Shown here: in pieces, positions 38,443 to 46,820 of the stretch
Layout: each line of letters begins with the position of its first letter
How positions within the stretch are numbered: the first letter of the stretch is position 1
Source: Pseudoalteromonas citrea
Lineage (GTDB): Bacteria; Pseudomonadota; Gammaproteobacteria; Enterobacterales; Alteromonadaceae
Direction of reading: 5' to 3'
DNA length: 64,000 nt
NCBI RefSeq assembly: GCF_000238375.3
Contig: NZ_AHBZ03000015.1
Coordinates: 551,535-615,534, forward strand
Translations under genes and position numbers: made by a program
The notes under the pieces: generated by a model
The model's database searches: none
What the model was told of the DNA's origin: nothing
Seen by the model: only the letters and a program-made list of their open reading frames with translations

Positions 38443-38456
38443 AGTTCTTATTTACA

Positions 38457-39440
38457 ATGAAGAAAAGCAAACTTTTACTTTATTCCCTTATATTGATACA
38501 AAGTACACCAATATTTGCCCAATCAGCACATTTAAATGTCTATTCATTTCGTAAATATGAATTGATCGAACCCGTTATCAAAAAATTTGAAGCACGGCAT
38601 AACATCAAGGTTAATGTAGTCAATGGTAAATCAAAACACCTATTGGCACGATTAAAACAAGATGGTAAAGGCTCACTCGCAGATGTGGTGTTAAGTTCTG
38701 ATCTTATTCAATTACATGATCATAAAAACTTATTACAACCAATTCCAGAATTATCTGACTGGGCACATATTCCAAATGAGCTTAAAGATGATGAAGGAAT
38801 GTGGGTCAGCATTTCAATGCGAACTCGCGCACTTTTTAGTCGCAAAGACACCCAAGCAACGCCGCCGATACATTACGCATCATTAACCCAAAAACAGTAC
38901 CGCGGAACTTTTTGTGTCAGAGATTGGCAACATAGTTATAATAAAATGCTCGTAGCCTCTTTATATGCTACTAAGTCAAACGCTGACATAGCTTGGCTAT
39001 CGCAGGCCAATAAACTGTTGGCAAAAAGGCCAACTGGTGGGGATAGAGATCAGTTACGTGCACTCGCCCGTGGTCAATGTCAATACGCCCTTGCTAATCA
39101 TTACTATTGGACCATGATGAAGCAGTCAACGAACAAGCGAGACCGTGATCTGGCCAACAAACTCACCATTCATTATATGCTCACCGCGGACAACAGCACA
39201 CCGATATCGACCACCACTGCCGCGATTGCGAAACACGCACCAAATAAAACACATGCACAAACCTTTATTGCTTTTTTACTGACTCCCGAAACTCAAAGCG
39301 TTTATGCCGACTCGCTAGCAGAATATCCCGTAATTAATCAAGTTGATAAAACCGCAATCCCTTTTACACCCAACATTACCGCAGTAAAGCAGAGTTTGCC
39401 CTTATTGGGGCTTGCCACAAAAAATCTACCGAGCTCTTAA
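38457..39440 (+). CDS. FbpA/FutA-like periplasmic iron-type binding protein (orphan)
   Basis: 327 residues with a signal peptide (MKKSKLLLYSLILIQSTPIFAQ, cut near residue 22). It follows the class of Fe(III)-binding extracellular proteins: LNVYSFRKYELIEPVIKKFE at the N-terminus, RGTFCVRDWQHSYNKML in the position of the conserved phosphate/anion block, and ANHYYW with the tandem tyrosines that coordinate iron in relatives. The usual permease and ATPase genes (fbpB/fbpC type) are absent. It is divergent from the c-di-GMP sensor. Iron as ligand is an inference. Confidence 0.8.
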   Translation: MKKSKLLLYSLILIQSTPIFAQSAHLNVYSFRKYELIEPVIKKFEARHNIKVNVVNGKSKHLLARLKQDGKGSLADVVLSSDLIQLHDHKNLLQPIPELSDWAHIPNELKDDEGMWVSISMRTRALFSRKDTQATPPIHYASLTQKQYRGTFCVRDWQHSYNKMLVASLYATKSNADIAWLSQANKLLAKRPTGGDRDQLRALARGQCQYALANHYYWTMMKQSTNKRDRDLANKLTIHYMLTADNSTPISTTTAAIAKHAPNKTHAQTFIAFLLTPETQSVYADSLAEYPVINQVDKTAIPFTPNITAVKQSLPLLGLATKNLPSS

Positions 39441-40129
39441 TCTAAGTGCTCGGCATATATGATTTGTAGGTTACAATTAAAAAGGGCAAGGGAATATGAT
39501 TTATGCCCCAAGACCTGATAAGTCGTGGCATTTTTTGGACCTTGTAATGTCATCACTTGATGCTGCTTTGCTTTGAAGGCTTGTTGCATCTGTCCATATT
39601 TCCCAGCATGAATAAGCGTTAAATAAGGGGGATCATACTGCCAATGACCTTCAGTAAAATGCGCAACATCATGGTTAGTTGCTCGCCATCGCCCATTTTT
39701 CATTAAAGTAATGCGAATATCAGGGTGCTTACAATCCACTGAATACAATAAATCAGGCAAGGCATCATGCTTATTCTGAACGGGGAAGTATAAGCCTAAA
39801 TTGCCTTTAGTATAAAAGTGTGTGTGGCGATTAAACACCCTTACATCTAGTCGTTCAAATCCGAGCGACTGAACTGTAGTCGTTAACTGCTGCAAAAGCT
39901 CAGCATTAAGGTCGCCAGGAAAATAAACCAGTGTCGGATGGCTGTACTCCGTCACAGATGAAAGCGTATTCAGCTTATAATTGATCCCCTCCCTGTCAAG
40001 CCTCTTCAACAATTTAGTCCACTGGGCCTTGTTAAGGCCCGAATCAAAAACATGCACTTGAGAAGAACTACAGCCGATACAAAGTAATAGCCAAAAAAGG
40101 AGACCTATTTGCCACACAACTCTTTCCAT
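39437..40129 (-). CDS. Unknown lipoprotein
   Basis: 230 residues. Signal peptide with lipobox CIGC (about Cys20). The mature protein shows YFPGDLNAELLQQLTTTVQSLGF and a C-terminal beta-rich part (DIRITLMKNGRWRATNHD, GHWQYDPPYLTLIHAG). I do not recognise the family. AGG precedes the ATG. Its TAA overlaps the TAA of the convergent binding-protein gene on one shared TTAA. Confidence 0.7.
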   Translation of the reverse strand: MERVVWQIGLLFWLLLCIGCSSSQVHVFDSGLNKAQWTKLLKRLDREGINYKLNTLSSVTEYSHPTLVYFPGDLNAELLQQLTTTVQSLGFERLDVRVFNRHTHFYTKGNLGLYFPVQNKHDALPDLLYSVDCKHPDIRITLMKNGRWRATNHDVAHFTEGHWQYDPPYLTLIHAGKYGQMQQAFKAKQHQVMTLQGPKNATTYQVLGHKSYSLALFNCNLQIIYAEHLD

Positions 40130-40214
40130 GTTTTACCTGCTTTTCACAACGACTGACTACAAATGTAATCAATTCAAAGCACAAGCGCTATTACCTTAAA
40201 TGAATATCTCCTCC

Positions 40215-40511
40215 TCAATTAAACTCGACATCATATTTTTGAACCCATTGCTGTACTGCTTTTTTAGGGTACAGTACATCTTTAAACAAATGATGACGCT
40301 TATAGGTGAGCATTGCTTTTTTGGTCGGTGCACCAGACACCACTTGACTATGATATTCATTAAAGTGTGAGATTAAATTAAAGCTATGCGCACTGGTATT
40401 TTTTACCCTAGCAAAATGTGCTTTCAAGTAGCCACGTACATCATCTGCGGTCATCAGATCTGACGCATCTAAATTCATCAACTCTTTTTTTAATGTTGAA
40501 CGAATACCCAT
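40215..40511 (-). CDS. Unknown small protein
   Basis: 98 residues from the ATG at 40511, preferred because GAGGAT lies seven bases upstream; an ATG at 40526 would add five residues. Basic, helical-looking protein (STLKKELMNLDASDLMTADDVRGYLKAHFARVKN), no signal peptide. Family not recognised. It lies alone between a lipoprotein gene and the S4-domain gene. Confidence 0.65.
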   Translation of the reverse strand: MGIRSTLKKELMNLDASDLMTADDVRGYLKAHFARVKNTSAHSFNLISHFNEYHSQVVSGAPTKKAMLTYKRHHLFKDVLYPKKAVQQWVQKYDVEFN

Positions 40512-40683
40512 AAAATTTATCCTCATAACCTATCGCAACCTTAGCTGACTTAAGGTGCTAGTTGAGCTGCAACATACACGACAATTACGGCATTTAAGTT
40601 AAAGACCATAAAAATAGATAAAAAGTTTCGTGGCCCACCGTATCCAGCGGTATACTGTCGCAAATTGAATAGGAGTTGTGTAA

Positions 40684-41049
40684 ATGTCTGATGAACCGAT
40701 TGACTATATTGAAGTAGAGTTAGAAGAAGAGCCTATTGAGCTATGTAACTTACTCAAAGTACTTGATCTTGTTGAAACTGGCGGACAAGCAAAAATGCTC
40801 ATTGGCGAAGGCTACATTGCCGTCAATAATGCAATTTGTACTGTTAAGCGTAAAAAAATGTACTCTGGCGATAACTTGCACTTCGATGGTGATGATTACC
40901 TACTCACGCTATCGCCCGATGCCACCCCAGCTCAAAGAGCCGAATCTACCCCTGAGCCTGCTGAGCCAGAAAAAAAGAAAAAGCGTAACCGGAGTCGAAA
41001 AAATAAAAAAGATGCGGATACAGGAAGAAAACCAATCTCCTTTGGCTAA
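40684..41049 (+). CDS. S4-domain RNA-binding protein, YbcJ-like with basic tail
   Basis: 121 residues. Residues about 18-78 form an S4 domain (LCNLLKVLDLVETGGQAKMLIGEGYIAVNN, then RKKMYSGDNLHFDG), as in E. coli YbcJ, a small ribosome/RNA-binding protein. Beyond YbcJ's length this protein has an acidic/proline spacer (PTPAQRAESTPEPAEPE) and a lysine/arginine-rich end (KKKKRNRSRKNKK). AGGAG precedes the ATG. Confidence 0.85.
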   Translation: MSDEPIDYIEVELEEEPIELCNLLKVLDLVETGGQAKMLIGEGYIAVNNAICTVKRKKMYSGDNLHFDGDDYLLTLSPDATPAQRAESTPEPAEPEKKKKRNRSRKNKKDADTGRKPISFG

Positions 41050-41098
41050 ACGATATATGCAGCCATCATATTTATAAGCTCCTATTTGATACTCCCAA

Positions 41099-41129
41099 GA
41101 GCAATAGCTGTTACCTTTCACTATTGCTC
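41099..41129 (+). terminator. Hairpin after the S4-protein gene
   Basis: Perfect nine-base arms gagcaatag / ctattgctc with a 13-base loop, about 50 bases after the stop. No T-tract, so the terminator role is uncertain. Confidence 0.4.
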
Positions 41130-41182
41130 ATTCGCCACAGACAATGATATAAAACCCGCTCAGCTTATACAAAGGAAATGAT

Positions 41183-41638
41183 ATGTCTATTTGGTTTCGC
41201 CCTGTGACATTAGAGTTTTGCAATGAGTTAGATAATGGCTTACATGGCCAAGGCTCTCTGATGAAAACCCTCGATATTCAAATTGTGGAGATCGGAGACG
41301 ACTATCTGGTTGCAACGATGCCCGCAACACCGCATCACCACAACCCTATTGGTTTGGTGCATGGTGGTGCGAATGTTGCTCTTGCTGAGACCGTAGCAAG
41401 CTATGCGGCCAATTTTGTTATCGATTTCGAACGATTCTATTGTGTCGGCCAAGAGATCAATGCCAATCACCTCAAAGCGTCTAGAAATGGTATGTTGACT
41501 GCTACAGCGCGTGCATTACACATCGGCAAGCGCACCTCTGTTTGGGAGATTAAAATTATTAATGCCCAAAACCAACTGTGCTGCATATCACGGATGACTG
41601 CGGCTGTCGTGGCTAGAAGCGCTCAAGATGAGTCTTGA
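41183..41638 (+). CDS. Hotdog-fold thioesterase
   Basis: 151 residues of the PaaI/YdiI-like acyl-CoA thioesterase family. The signature HHNPIGLVHGGANVALAETVASYAAN holds the catalytic-site histidine/glycine turn and the conserved Glu on the hotdog helix. C-terminal VWEIKIINAQNQLCCISRMTAAV completes the fold. Acyl chain not determinable; YdiI (MenI) cleaves a menaquinone precursor, another relative EntH. AAGGAA before the ATG. Overlaps the convergent binding-protein gene by 26 bases. Confidence 0.87.
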   Translation: MSIWFRPVTLEFCNELDNGLHGQGSLMKTLDIQIVEIGDDYLVATMPATPHHHNPIGLVHGGANVALAETVASYAANFVIDFERFYCVGQEINANHLKASRNGMLTATARALHIGKRTSVWEIKIINAQNQLCCISRMTAAVVARSAQDES

Positions 41639-42362
41639 TTAACTGATCATAGACCCCATTTTTTTTTATTTTTCCTAAACCAATATTAAATTGCGTAATA
41701 ATCTCATTACCTTGAGGGTGGGTTTTCAATACGCCCATATGCAAAGGCCACGAGACCAATGCAGGCTTCAATACGGTGAGGTTATTCAAGTTAGGAAATG
41801 TTTTAAAGTGGTATTTAGCCGCCCATAAATCAGCTACTGACACATCTACTCGTCGCTTTTCAACGAGCTCCAAGCATGCTTGTAAACTTGACACAGGGAG
41901 CAGTTCTAATCCTTCAATGGTACTTAAAAAGTCGTGATAGCCATACCCACGAATAATGCTCATACTCAAAAAACGTAAACTATTCGCACCTGAAAACGTA
42001 AGCAATGTATCCTGACGGTGGACGACAACCATCTCATTGTTAAAGTATGGTTCAGTAAATAAAAGAGTTTTTGAGCGTTTGGGAGTCCACCACAACGCAG
42101 GGACCATATCCACAGTACCTTGCTCAAGTAATCGCATCATTCGACTAAATGGGGCAACACGCATTTCAAAGTGAATACCTTGTGCCGCAAAAGCTGCAAA
42201 AGCCACCTCTTTCACTAAACCAGAACCATCTTCAAGTATATAAGGAGGCCATGGATTATGTCCCCCAATCACAACCTTAATTGGCTGGGCAGCGCTTTCC
42301 TGAAGCGCAAAAATAAACCAAGCTATGTAGAGTAAATGCCTCATTCCCCTCTTCATCCTCAT
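41613..42362 (-). CDS. Periplasmic solute-binding protein, SBP_bac_3-like (orphan)
   Basis: About 249 residues. Several in-frame ATGs lie within 75 bases (42371, 42362, 42356, 42344) and all lead into a signal peptide (RHLLYIAWFIFALQESAAQ); I give 42362 as a middle choice, and a longer start at 42416 is less likely. The mature part shows IGGHNPWPPYILEDGSGLVKEV, the FSRMMRLLEQGTVDMVPALWWTPKRS ligand block and VDVSVADLWAAKYH, the amino-acid binding protein pattern. No transport partners nearby. Confidence 0.8.
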   Translation of the reverse strand: MRMKRGMRHLLYIAWFIFALQESAAQPIKVVIGGHNPWPPYILEDGSGLVKEVAFAAFAAQGIHFEMRVAPFSRMMRLLEQGTVDMVPALWWTPKRSKTLLFTEPYFNNEMVVVHRQDTLLTFSGANSLRFLSMSIIRGYGYHDFLSTIEGLELLPVSSLQACLELVEKRRVDVSVADLWAAKYHFKTFPNLNNLTVLKPALVSWPLHMGVLKTHPQGNEIITQFNIGLGKIKKNGVYDQLIKTHLERF

Positions 42363-42506
42363 TGGTTGCATCCCGTAATTGTAGTCTATAAATCTAAATT
42401 CACGGGCAGTATTCATATACGCAGGTGCACAGCAACGTGACTGATTAGGTGAGCATTTGTTACTATAGCGATTAATGAATGTAAGCCGTGCTATGGGAAA
42501 GACGCT

Positions 42507-43601
42507 ATGGAAAAGTTAAACACCATCGTTGTGGGGGCTGGGGTCGTTGGTATGGCGATTGCAGCTAAACTCAGTGAAAATCAAGACGTATTACTCATTG
42601 AGCAAAACGCGCAATTTGGTGAACACAGTAGCAGCAGAAACAGTGAAGTTATTCATGCAGGCCTTTACTACCCTACACATAGTTTAAAAGCACAACTGTG
42701 TGTACGAGGCAAAGCGTTGTTATATCAACATTGTGATAAATATCACGTGCCTTATCACAAAGTAGGTAAAATACTTACTGCAAAAACCACTCGTGAAGCG
42801 GATGTATTATCCCAAATCAAACGTCAAGCCCAACTAAATGGTGTGACAGACTTAAAACACGTCTCTGGCTCACACATTCAGCATTACGCACCAGAAGTGC
42901 AGGCTACTGAAGCGCTCTGGTCCCCTTCCACTGGGATCATAGATAGCCATCAATTTATGCTTTCTCTGCTCGCGCAACTTGAGCAAAATCAAGGCCAATA
43001 TGTCGCTAACACTCAGTTTTTAAGTGCGCAAAAGACACCTGATGGCTACATTGTTGAATTAAACTGTGATGGTGAACCTTTCCAGTTGCACTGCCAAAAT
43101 TTAATCAACGCTGGGGGATTATTTGCACAGAAAAATGCGCAAATGATAGAAGGTATGGATGATGCTTTTATCCCTGAGCTGCACTATTGTCGAGGTCAAT
43201 ACTTTAGCTATCAAGGAAAACACCCGTTTACACATTTAGTGTATCCCGTCCCTGAACAACACGGGTTAGGTATTCACGCCACCATAGACCTTGCTGGTCA
43301 GCTTCGATTTGGCCCTGATACTCACTTTATTTCTTCGCTTGATTATCAGATAAATGAGCACGAGAAAAGTAAGTTTGTACACGCCATTAAACAGTATTGG
43401 CCCGCACTTGATGAGACAAAACTACACAGTGCTTATGCGGGTATTAGAGCCAAAACCACTCGTTCAGGTACGCAAGACTTTACGATTCAGACATATGAAA
43501 CACACGGTTGTCAGGGCTTAATAAACCTCTTCGGTATAGAGTCACCAGGATTAACGGCCAGTTTAGCTATTGCTGAGCACGTACACTCTAGTACCCTATG
43601 A
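42507..43601 (+). CDS. FAD-dependent oxidoreductase, L-2-hydroxyglutarate oxidase-like
   Basis: 364 residues of the DAO family. N-terminal FAD fold IVVGAGVVGMAIAAKLSE, then the SSSRNSEVIHAGLYYP block that characterises LhgO/YgaF-type enzymes, RGKALLYQHCDKY, and C-terminal AYAGIRAKTTRSGTQDFTIQ and GIESPGLTASLAIAE. LhgO oxidises L-2-hydroxyglutarate to 2-oxoglutarate and passes electrons to the quinone pool. It is somewhat shorter than E. coli LhgO (about 420), so substrate remains inferred. Overlaps a convergent DUF4124 gene by six bases. Confidence 0.85.
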   Translation: MEKLNTIVVGAGVVGMAIAAKLSENQDVLLIEQNAQFGEHSSSRNSEVIHAGLYYPTHSLKAQLCVRGKALLYQHCDKYHVPYHKVGKILTAKTTREADVLSQIKRQAQLNGVTDLKHVSGSHIQHYAPEVQATEALWSPSTGIIDSHQFMLSLLAQLEQNQGQYVANTQFLSAQKTPDGYIVELNCDGEPFQLHCQNLINAGGLFAQKNAQMIEGMDDAFIPELHYCRGQYFSYQGKHPFTHLVYPVPEQHGLGIHATIDLAGQLRFGPDTHFISSLDYQINEHEKSKFVHAIKQYWPALDETKLHSAYAGIRAKTTRSGTQDFTIQTYETHGCQGLINLFGIESPGLTASLAIAEHVHSSTL

Positions 43602-44123
43602 TCCTCCCTCAACGGCGTCATCAATCGTTTTAGCCCTATCGTCCATTAGTTTTTGGACATTTTGCGCATCTTCCATGAGCTTTTTAACTGCACTCGGGTT
43701 GAGTGCAGACGGTATGCCTTGCCCAGACTCGTCATCACCTTTCTTGGTCGCCAGCGTCTGTAAAATAGCAGTATCTTCAGCAGCCATAATCGTCACCTTA
43801 CTTGGGTCTAATGTATGCTGCTGGCTATCGCCATTCGAGTTAGGCTTATCAGAATAAATCCAATTCCCCTGTGCGTCGCGCCATTTATAAATAACAGGCT
43901 GTGCTTTGACTGAGCCTTGCTCATCCACTAATGCGCGCGCATCATCTACGGTTTTCTCAATTGCCCGCTTAGATTGACTCAACACATCACCAGTACCGGC
44001 CTCAATTTTATTAATGACGTTATCCATGCTAAGCCATGTCTTGCCGTCTGGACGCTTCAGCACAAACAAAGATCCTAAACCAATCAGCATGATCATAATC
44101 ATCATATAAGTTGCTGCTTTCAT
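43596..44123 (-). CDS. DUF4124 domain protein
   Basis: 175 residues. One N-terminal membrane segment (MIMIMLIGLGSLFVL) anchors a periplasmic domain. PVIYKWRDAQGNWIYSDKPN (about residues 78-98) is the DUF4124 signature, a small domain of unknown function common in gammaproteobacteria. The C-terminal third is helical and charged. GGAGTG precedes the ATG. Single gene between lhgO-like and cysH. Confidence 0.82.
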   Translation of the reverse strand: MKAATYMMIMIMLIGLGSLFVLKRPDGKTWLSMDNVINKIEAGTGDVLSQSKRAIEKTVDDARALVDEQGSVKAQPVIYKWRDAQGNWIYSDKPNSNGDSQQHTLDPSKVTIMAAEDTAILQTLATKKGDDESGQGIPSALNPSAVKKLMEDAQNVQKLMDDRAKTIDDAVEGGS

Positions 44124-44196
44124 AACCCACTCCTTCGTATCTTTTTGACATTTTAACCCTTAGGAATGCATCATACACAGAGGATGAGCATAAAAA

Positions 44197-44218
44197 AAGC
44201 ACAACAAATGTTGTGCTT
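44197..44218 (-). terminator. Terminator of the cysJIH operon
   Basis: Perfect ten-base stem aagcacaaca / tgttgtgctt followed on the minus strand by seven Ts, 29 bases after the cysH stop. Confidence 0.93.
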
Positions 44219-44246
44219 GTAAAGCGTATCTGACACTGGAGAATGG

Positions 44247-44987
44247 TTAGATACCATCACCATCAATATGTAAACCACATTCACGGTTCAAGCCAAAAAA
44301 TCGCGTTTCTTCTTCAGTCATACCGGGTTCGAGTTTACGTGTCGTATGTACATCACCCATCGACACATAACCTTGCTCCCAAAGTGGGTGATAAGGTAAG
44401 TCATGCTTAGTCAAATATTGGTAAACATCACGGTTGTTCCACTCGATGATCGGGTAAACCTTGACCGTACCTCGGCTAATTTCCAGTATTTTCTTATCCG
44501 CACGTGTCGAGGACTGATCTCTGCGCAGGCCACTAAACCATGTACCCACCTGATGCTCTTGTAGTGCTCTGGTCATCGGCTCTACTTTATTAAGCGTATT
44601 ATATTGTTTTATACCCTCTTCCCCGAGTTCCCATAATTTTCCATACTTGGCTTCTTGCCATGCAGGGCTAAAATTAGAGCGGTACACTTTCAAGTTTAAG
44701 CTTAAGCGTTCAGTTAAGTAGTCAACAAACTGATATGTTTCAGGAAAAAGGTAGCCAGTATCAGTGAGTACCACAGGAATATCTGCTTTTTCTTGCGTTA
44801 CTAAATGCAGCATTACCGCGGCTTGAATACCAAAGCTAGACGATAAAAATGCATTGTTCGGCAAATTGTCTAAGGCCCAAGTCACACGCTGTTGCGGTGT
44901 CATTGGCAACAGTAATTCATTTGCTTGTGCTAATAAGTCGCGCTGCTCATCGCCACTTAATTGTAATATATTTTTATAGTCACTCAT
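44247..44987 (-). CDS. cysH: Phosphoadenosine phosphosulphate reductase
   Basis: 246 residues from the ATG at 44987 (E. coli CysH has 244). AGGAA six bases upstream and the opening [12 protein letters not shown] support this start; the frame stays open 30 codons further upstream but that would run into cysI. PP-loop [25 protein letters not shown] and the C-terminal catalytic [11 protein letters not shown] are intact. No extra Cys pairs, so a thioredoxin-dependent PAPS reductase. Last gene of cysJIH; its product PAP is removed by CysQ. Confidence 0.95.
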   Translation of the reverse strand: MSDYKNILQLSGDEQRDLLAQANELLLPMTPQQRVTWALDNLPNNAFLSSSFGIQAAVMLHLVTQEKADIPVVLTDTGYLFPETYQFVDYLTERLSLNLKVYRSNFSPAWQEAKYGKLWELGEEGIKQYNTLNKVEPMTRALQEHQVGTWFSGLRRDQSSTRADKKILEISRGTVKVYPIIEWNNRDVYQYLTKHDLPYHPLWEQGYVSMGDVHTTRKLEPGMTEEETRFFGLNRECGLHIDGDGI

Positions 44988-45001
44988 GCTTATTCCTAAA
45001 G

Positions 45002-45021
45002 TTGGCAGGCTGCCCTGCCAA
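45002..45021 (-). promoter_or_regulatory. Intercistronic hairpin between cysI and cysH
   Basis: Perfect eight-base stem ttggcagg / cctgccaa with loop ctgc in the gap between the two genes. No T-tract follows; likely an mRNA-stability or processing element. Confidence 0.6.
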
Positions 45022-45033
45022 TATCCTATTTGT

Positions 45034-46746
45034 TTAAGCGTGGAAGTCTGTTTTTGACACTTTAACTTCCGCAACAATCTCTTTACGGATCACAAAGTCA
45101 CCAAAACATTCATCTTGCTCACGCTCATTTACCCACTGGCCGATTAAGGTATCTAGGGCAGGTAAATACACATCTTCGCCTACATTTTCTAAATACAACT
45201 TCGGAACACGAGTTCCTTCTTTGTTACCACCTAAATACACGTTGTACTTACCAGGGCCTTTCCCAACTAAGCCAACTTCAGCAAGTAGCGCGCGGCCACA
45301 GCCATTCGGGCAGCCCACAACACGCAATATGATGCTGTCATTTGCAACGTCATGCTTTACTAGCAATTGCTCAACTTTAGTAACTAAGTCAGGTAAATAA
45401 CGTTCAGCTTCAGCCATCGCAAGTGGACATGTTGGTAATGACACACACGCCATTGAATTTTTGCGTTGTTCAGTATCCGCATCATCAATCAAGCCATGTT
45501 CGCGGGCTATTTTTTCAATTTCCGCTTTTTGCTCAGTCGGTACGCCCGCAACAATCAAGTTCTGATTCGCTGTCATGCGGAAATCGCCTTGGTGAATTTC
45601 AGCTATCTTGCGACACCCTGTTTTTAAGGCTTTTTCTGGGTAATCTAAAATACGGCCGTTTTGGATAAATAAGGTGAGGTGATGCTTACCATCAATACCT
45701 TCAACCCAGCCGATGCTATCACCACGATGCGTGAATTCATAAGGTCTGCTATCAGCAAACTTAACACCCGCGCGGTTTTCAACTTCAGCTTTAAACTCAT
45801 CAATACCAAAAGTATCTAGGGTATATTTAGTCTTGGCATTTTTACGATTAACACGGTTACCCCAATCACGTTGTACCGATACAACGTGCTCAGCTACCTG
45901 AAGCGTATGTTCTAGTGCAATGAAACCAAAATCGTCGGCTTTACGAGGGTACGTATTCACATCACCATGCGTCATGGCTAAGCCACCACCCACTAACACG
46001 TTAAAACCAACTAATTTTCCGTCCTCTTCAATGGCAACAAAGTTCAAATCATTGGCATGCACATCCACTTCGTTATTCGGTGGAATCGTCACGGTTGTTT
46101 TAAACTTACGCGGTAAGTAAGTAGACCCTAGAATTGGTTCGATATCCGTGGTGTCTTTACGCTCACCATTTAACCAAATTTCTAAATAAGCACGTGTTTT
46201 TGGCAATAAGTGCTCTGAAATTTTTGCAGCCCATTCGTACGCTTCTTGGTGAAGTTCTGACTCTACTGGGTTCGTGGTACACAGCACATTACGGTTTACG
46301 TCACCGGCAGTTGCAATTGAATCAATACCTACATCATGTAGCGTGAGGTGCATTTCTTTAATATTTGGCTTTAATACGCCATGAAACTGAAACGTTTGAC
46401 GCGTGGTTAAACGAATACTGCCATACATGGTTTTATCACCAGCAAACTTATCTACCGCGAGCCACTGCTCTGGCTTGATAATACCGCCGGGCATACGCGC
46501 TCTAAGCATCACATTGTGTAATGGCTCTAGCTTTTGCTTCGTTCGCTCAGGGCGAATATCACGGTCATCTTGCTGATACATACCGTGGAAACGGATCAAT
46601 TGGAAGTTATCTGCCGTAAAACCACCGGTCAATGGATCAGACAAGTCTTCGGTGATTGTGCCGCGTAAATGCTTACTTTGTGTTTTTAAACGTTCGTTAT
46701 CTGCAAACTTAACGTTTTGATCATGCTTACTATTGGGCTTGCTCAT
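45034..46746 (-). CDS. cysI: Sulphite reductase, hemoprotein beta subunit
   Basis: 570 residues, matching CysI. It reduces sulphite to sulphide with electrons from CysJ. The four cysteines holding the 4Fe-4S/sirohaem pair are visible as [17 protein letters not shown] and [15 protein letters not shown]. The N-terminal [13 protein letters not shown] and [10 protein letters not shown] blocks of the sulphite-reductase repeat are present. AGGAA precedes the ATG. Middle gene of cysJIH, with hairpins in both gaps. Confidence 0.97.
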   Translation of the reverse strand: MSKPNSKHDQNVKFADNERLKTQSKHLRGTITEDLSDPLTGGFTADNFQLIRFHGMYQQDDRDIRPERTKQKLEPLHNVMLRARMPGGIIKPEQWLAVDKFAGDKTMYGSIRLTTRQTFQFHGVLKPNIKEMHLTLHDVGIDSIATAGDVNRNVLCTTNPVESELHQEAYEWAAKISEHLLPKTRAYLEIWLNGERKDTTDIEPILGSTYLPRKFKTTVTIPPNNEVDVHANDLNFVAIEEDGKLVGFNVLVGGGLAMTHGDVNTYPRKADDFGFIALEHTLQVAEHVVSVQRDWGNRVNRKNAKTKYTLDTFGIDEFKAEVENRAGVKFADSRPYEFTHRGDSIGWVEGIDGKHHLTLFIQNGRILDYPEKALKTGCRKIAEIHQGDFRMTANQNLIVAGVPTEQKAEIEKIAREHGLIDDADTEQRKNSMACVSLPTCPLAMAEAERYLPDLVTKVEQLLVKHDVANDSIILRVVGCPNGCGRALLAEVGLVGKGPGKYNVYLGGNKEGTRVPKLYLENVGEDVYLPALDTLIGQWVNEREQDECFGDFVIRKEIVAEVKVSKTDFHA

Positions 46747-46777
46747 TTATAAATTCCTAAATACTTTACTTTGACGG

Positions 46778-46804
46778 TATACCCTACGCGCATCGCAGGG
46801 TATA
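46778..46804 (-). promoter_or_regulatory. Intercistronic hairpin between cysJ and cysI
   Basis: Stem tataccct / agggtata with an inner gcg / cgc pairing, in the 74-base gap. No T-tract, so not a classical terminator; it may set subunit ratio through mRNA stability. Confidence 0.55.
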
Positions 46805-46820
46805 TAAGCACACGCACCGA

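Noticed and set aside
40736-41077. 113-residue frame overlapping the S4 gene
   Set aside because: Shifted frame of the S4 protein gene; that protein is clearly the real product.
44988-45077. A 30-residue extension of CysH
   Set aside because: It would overlap cysI; E. coli-like length and AGGAA before 44987 support the shorter protein.
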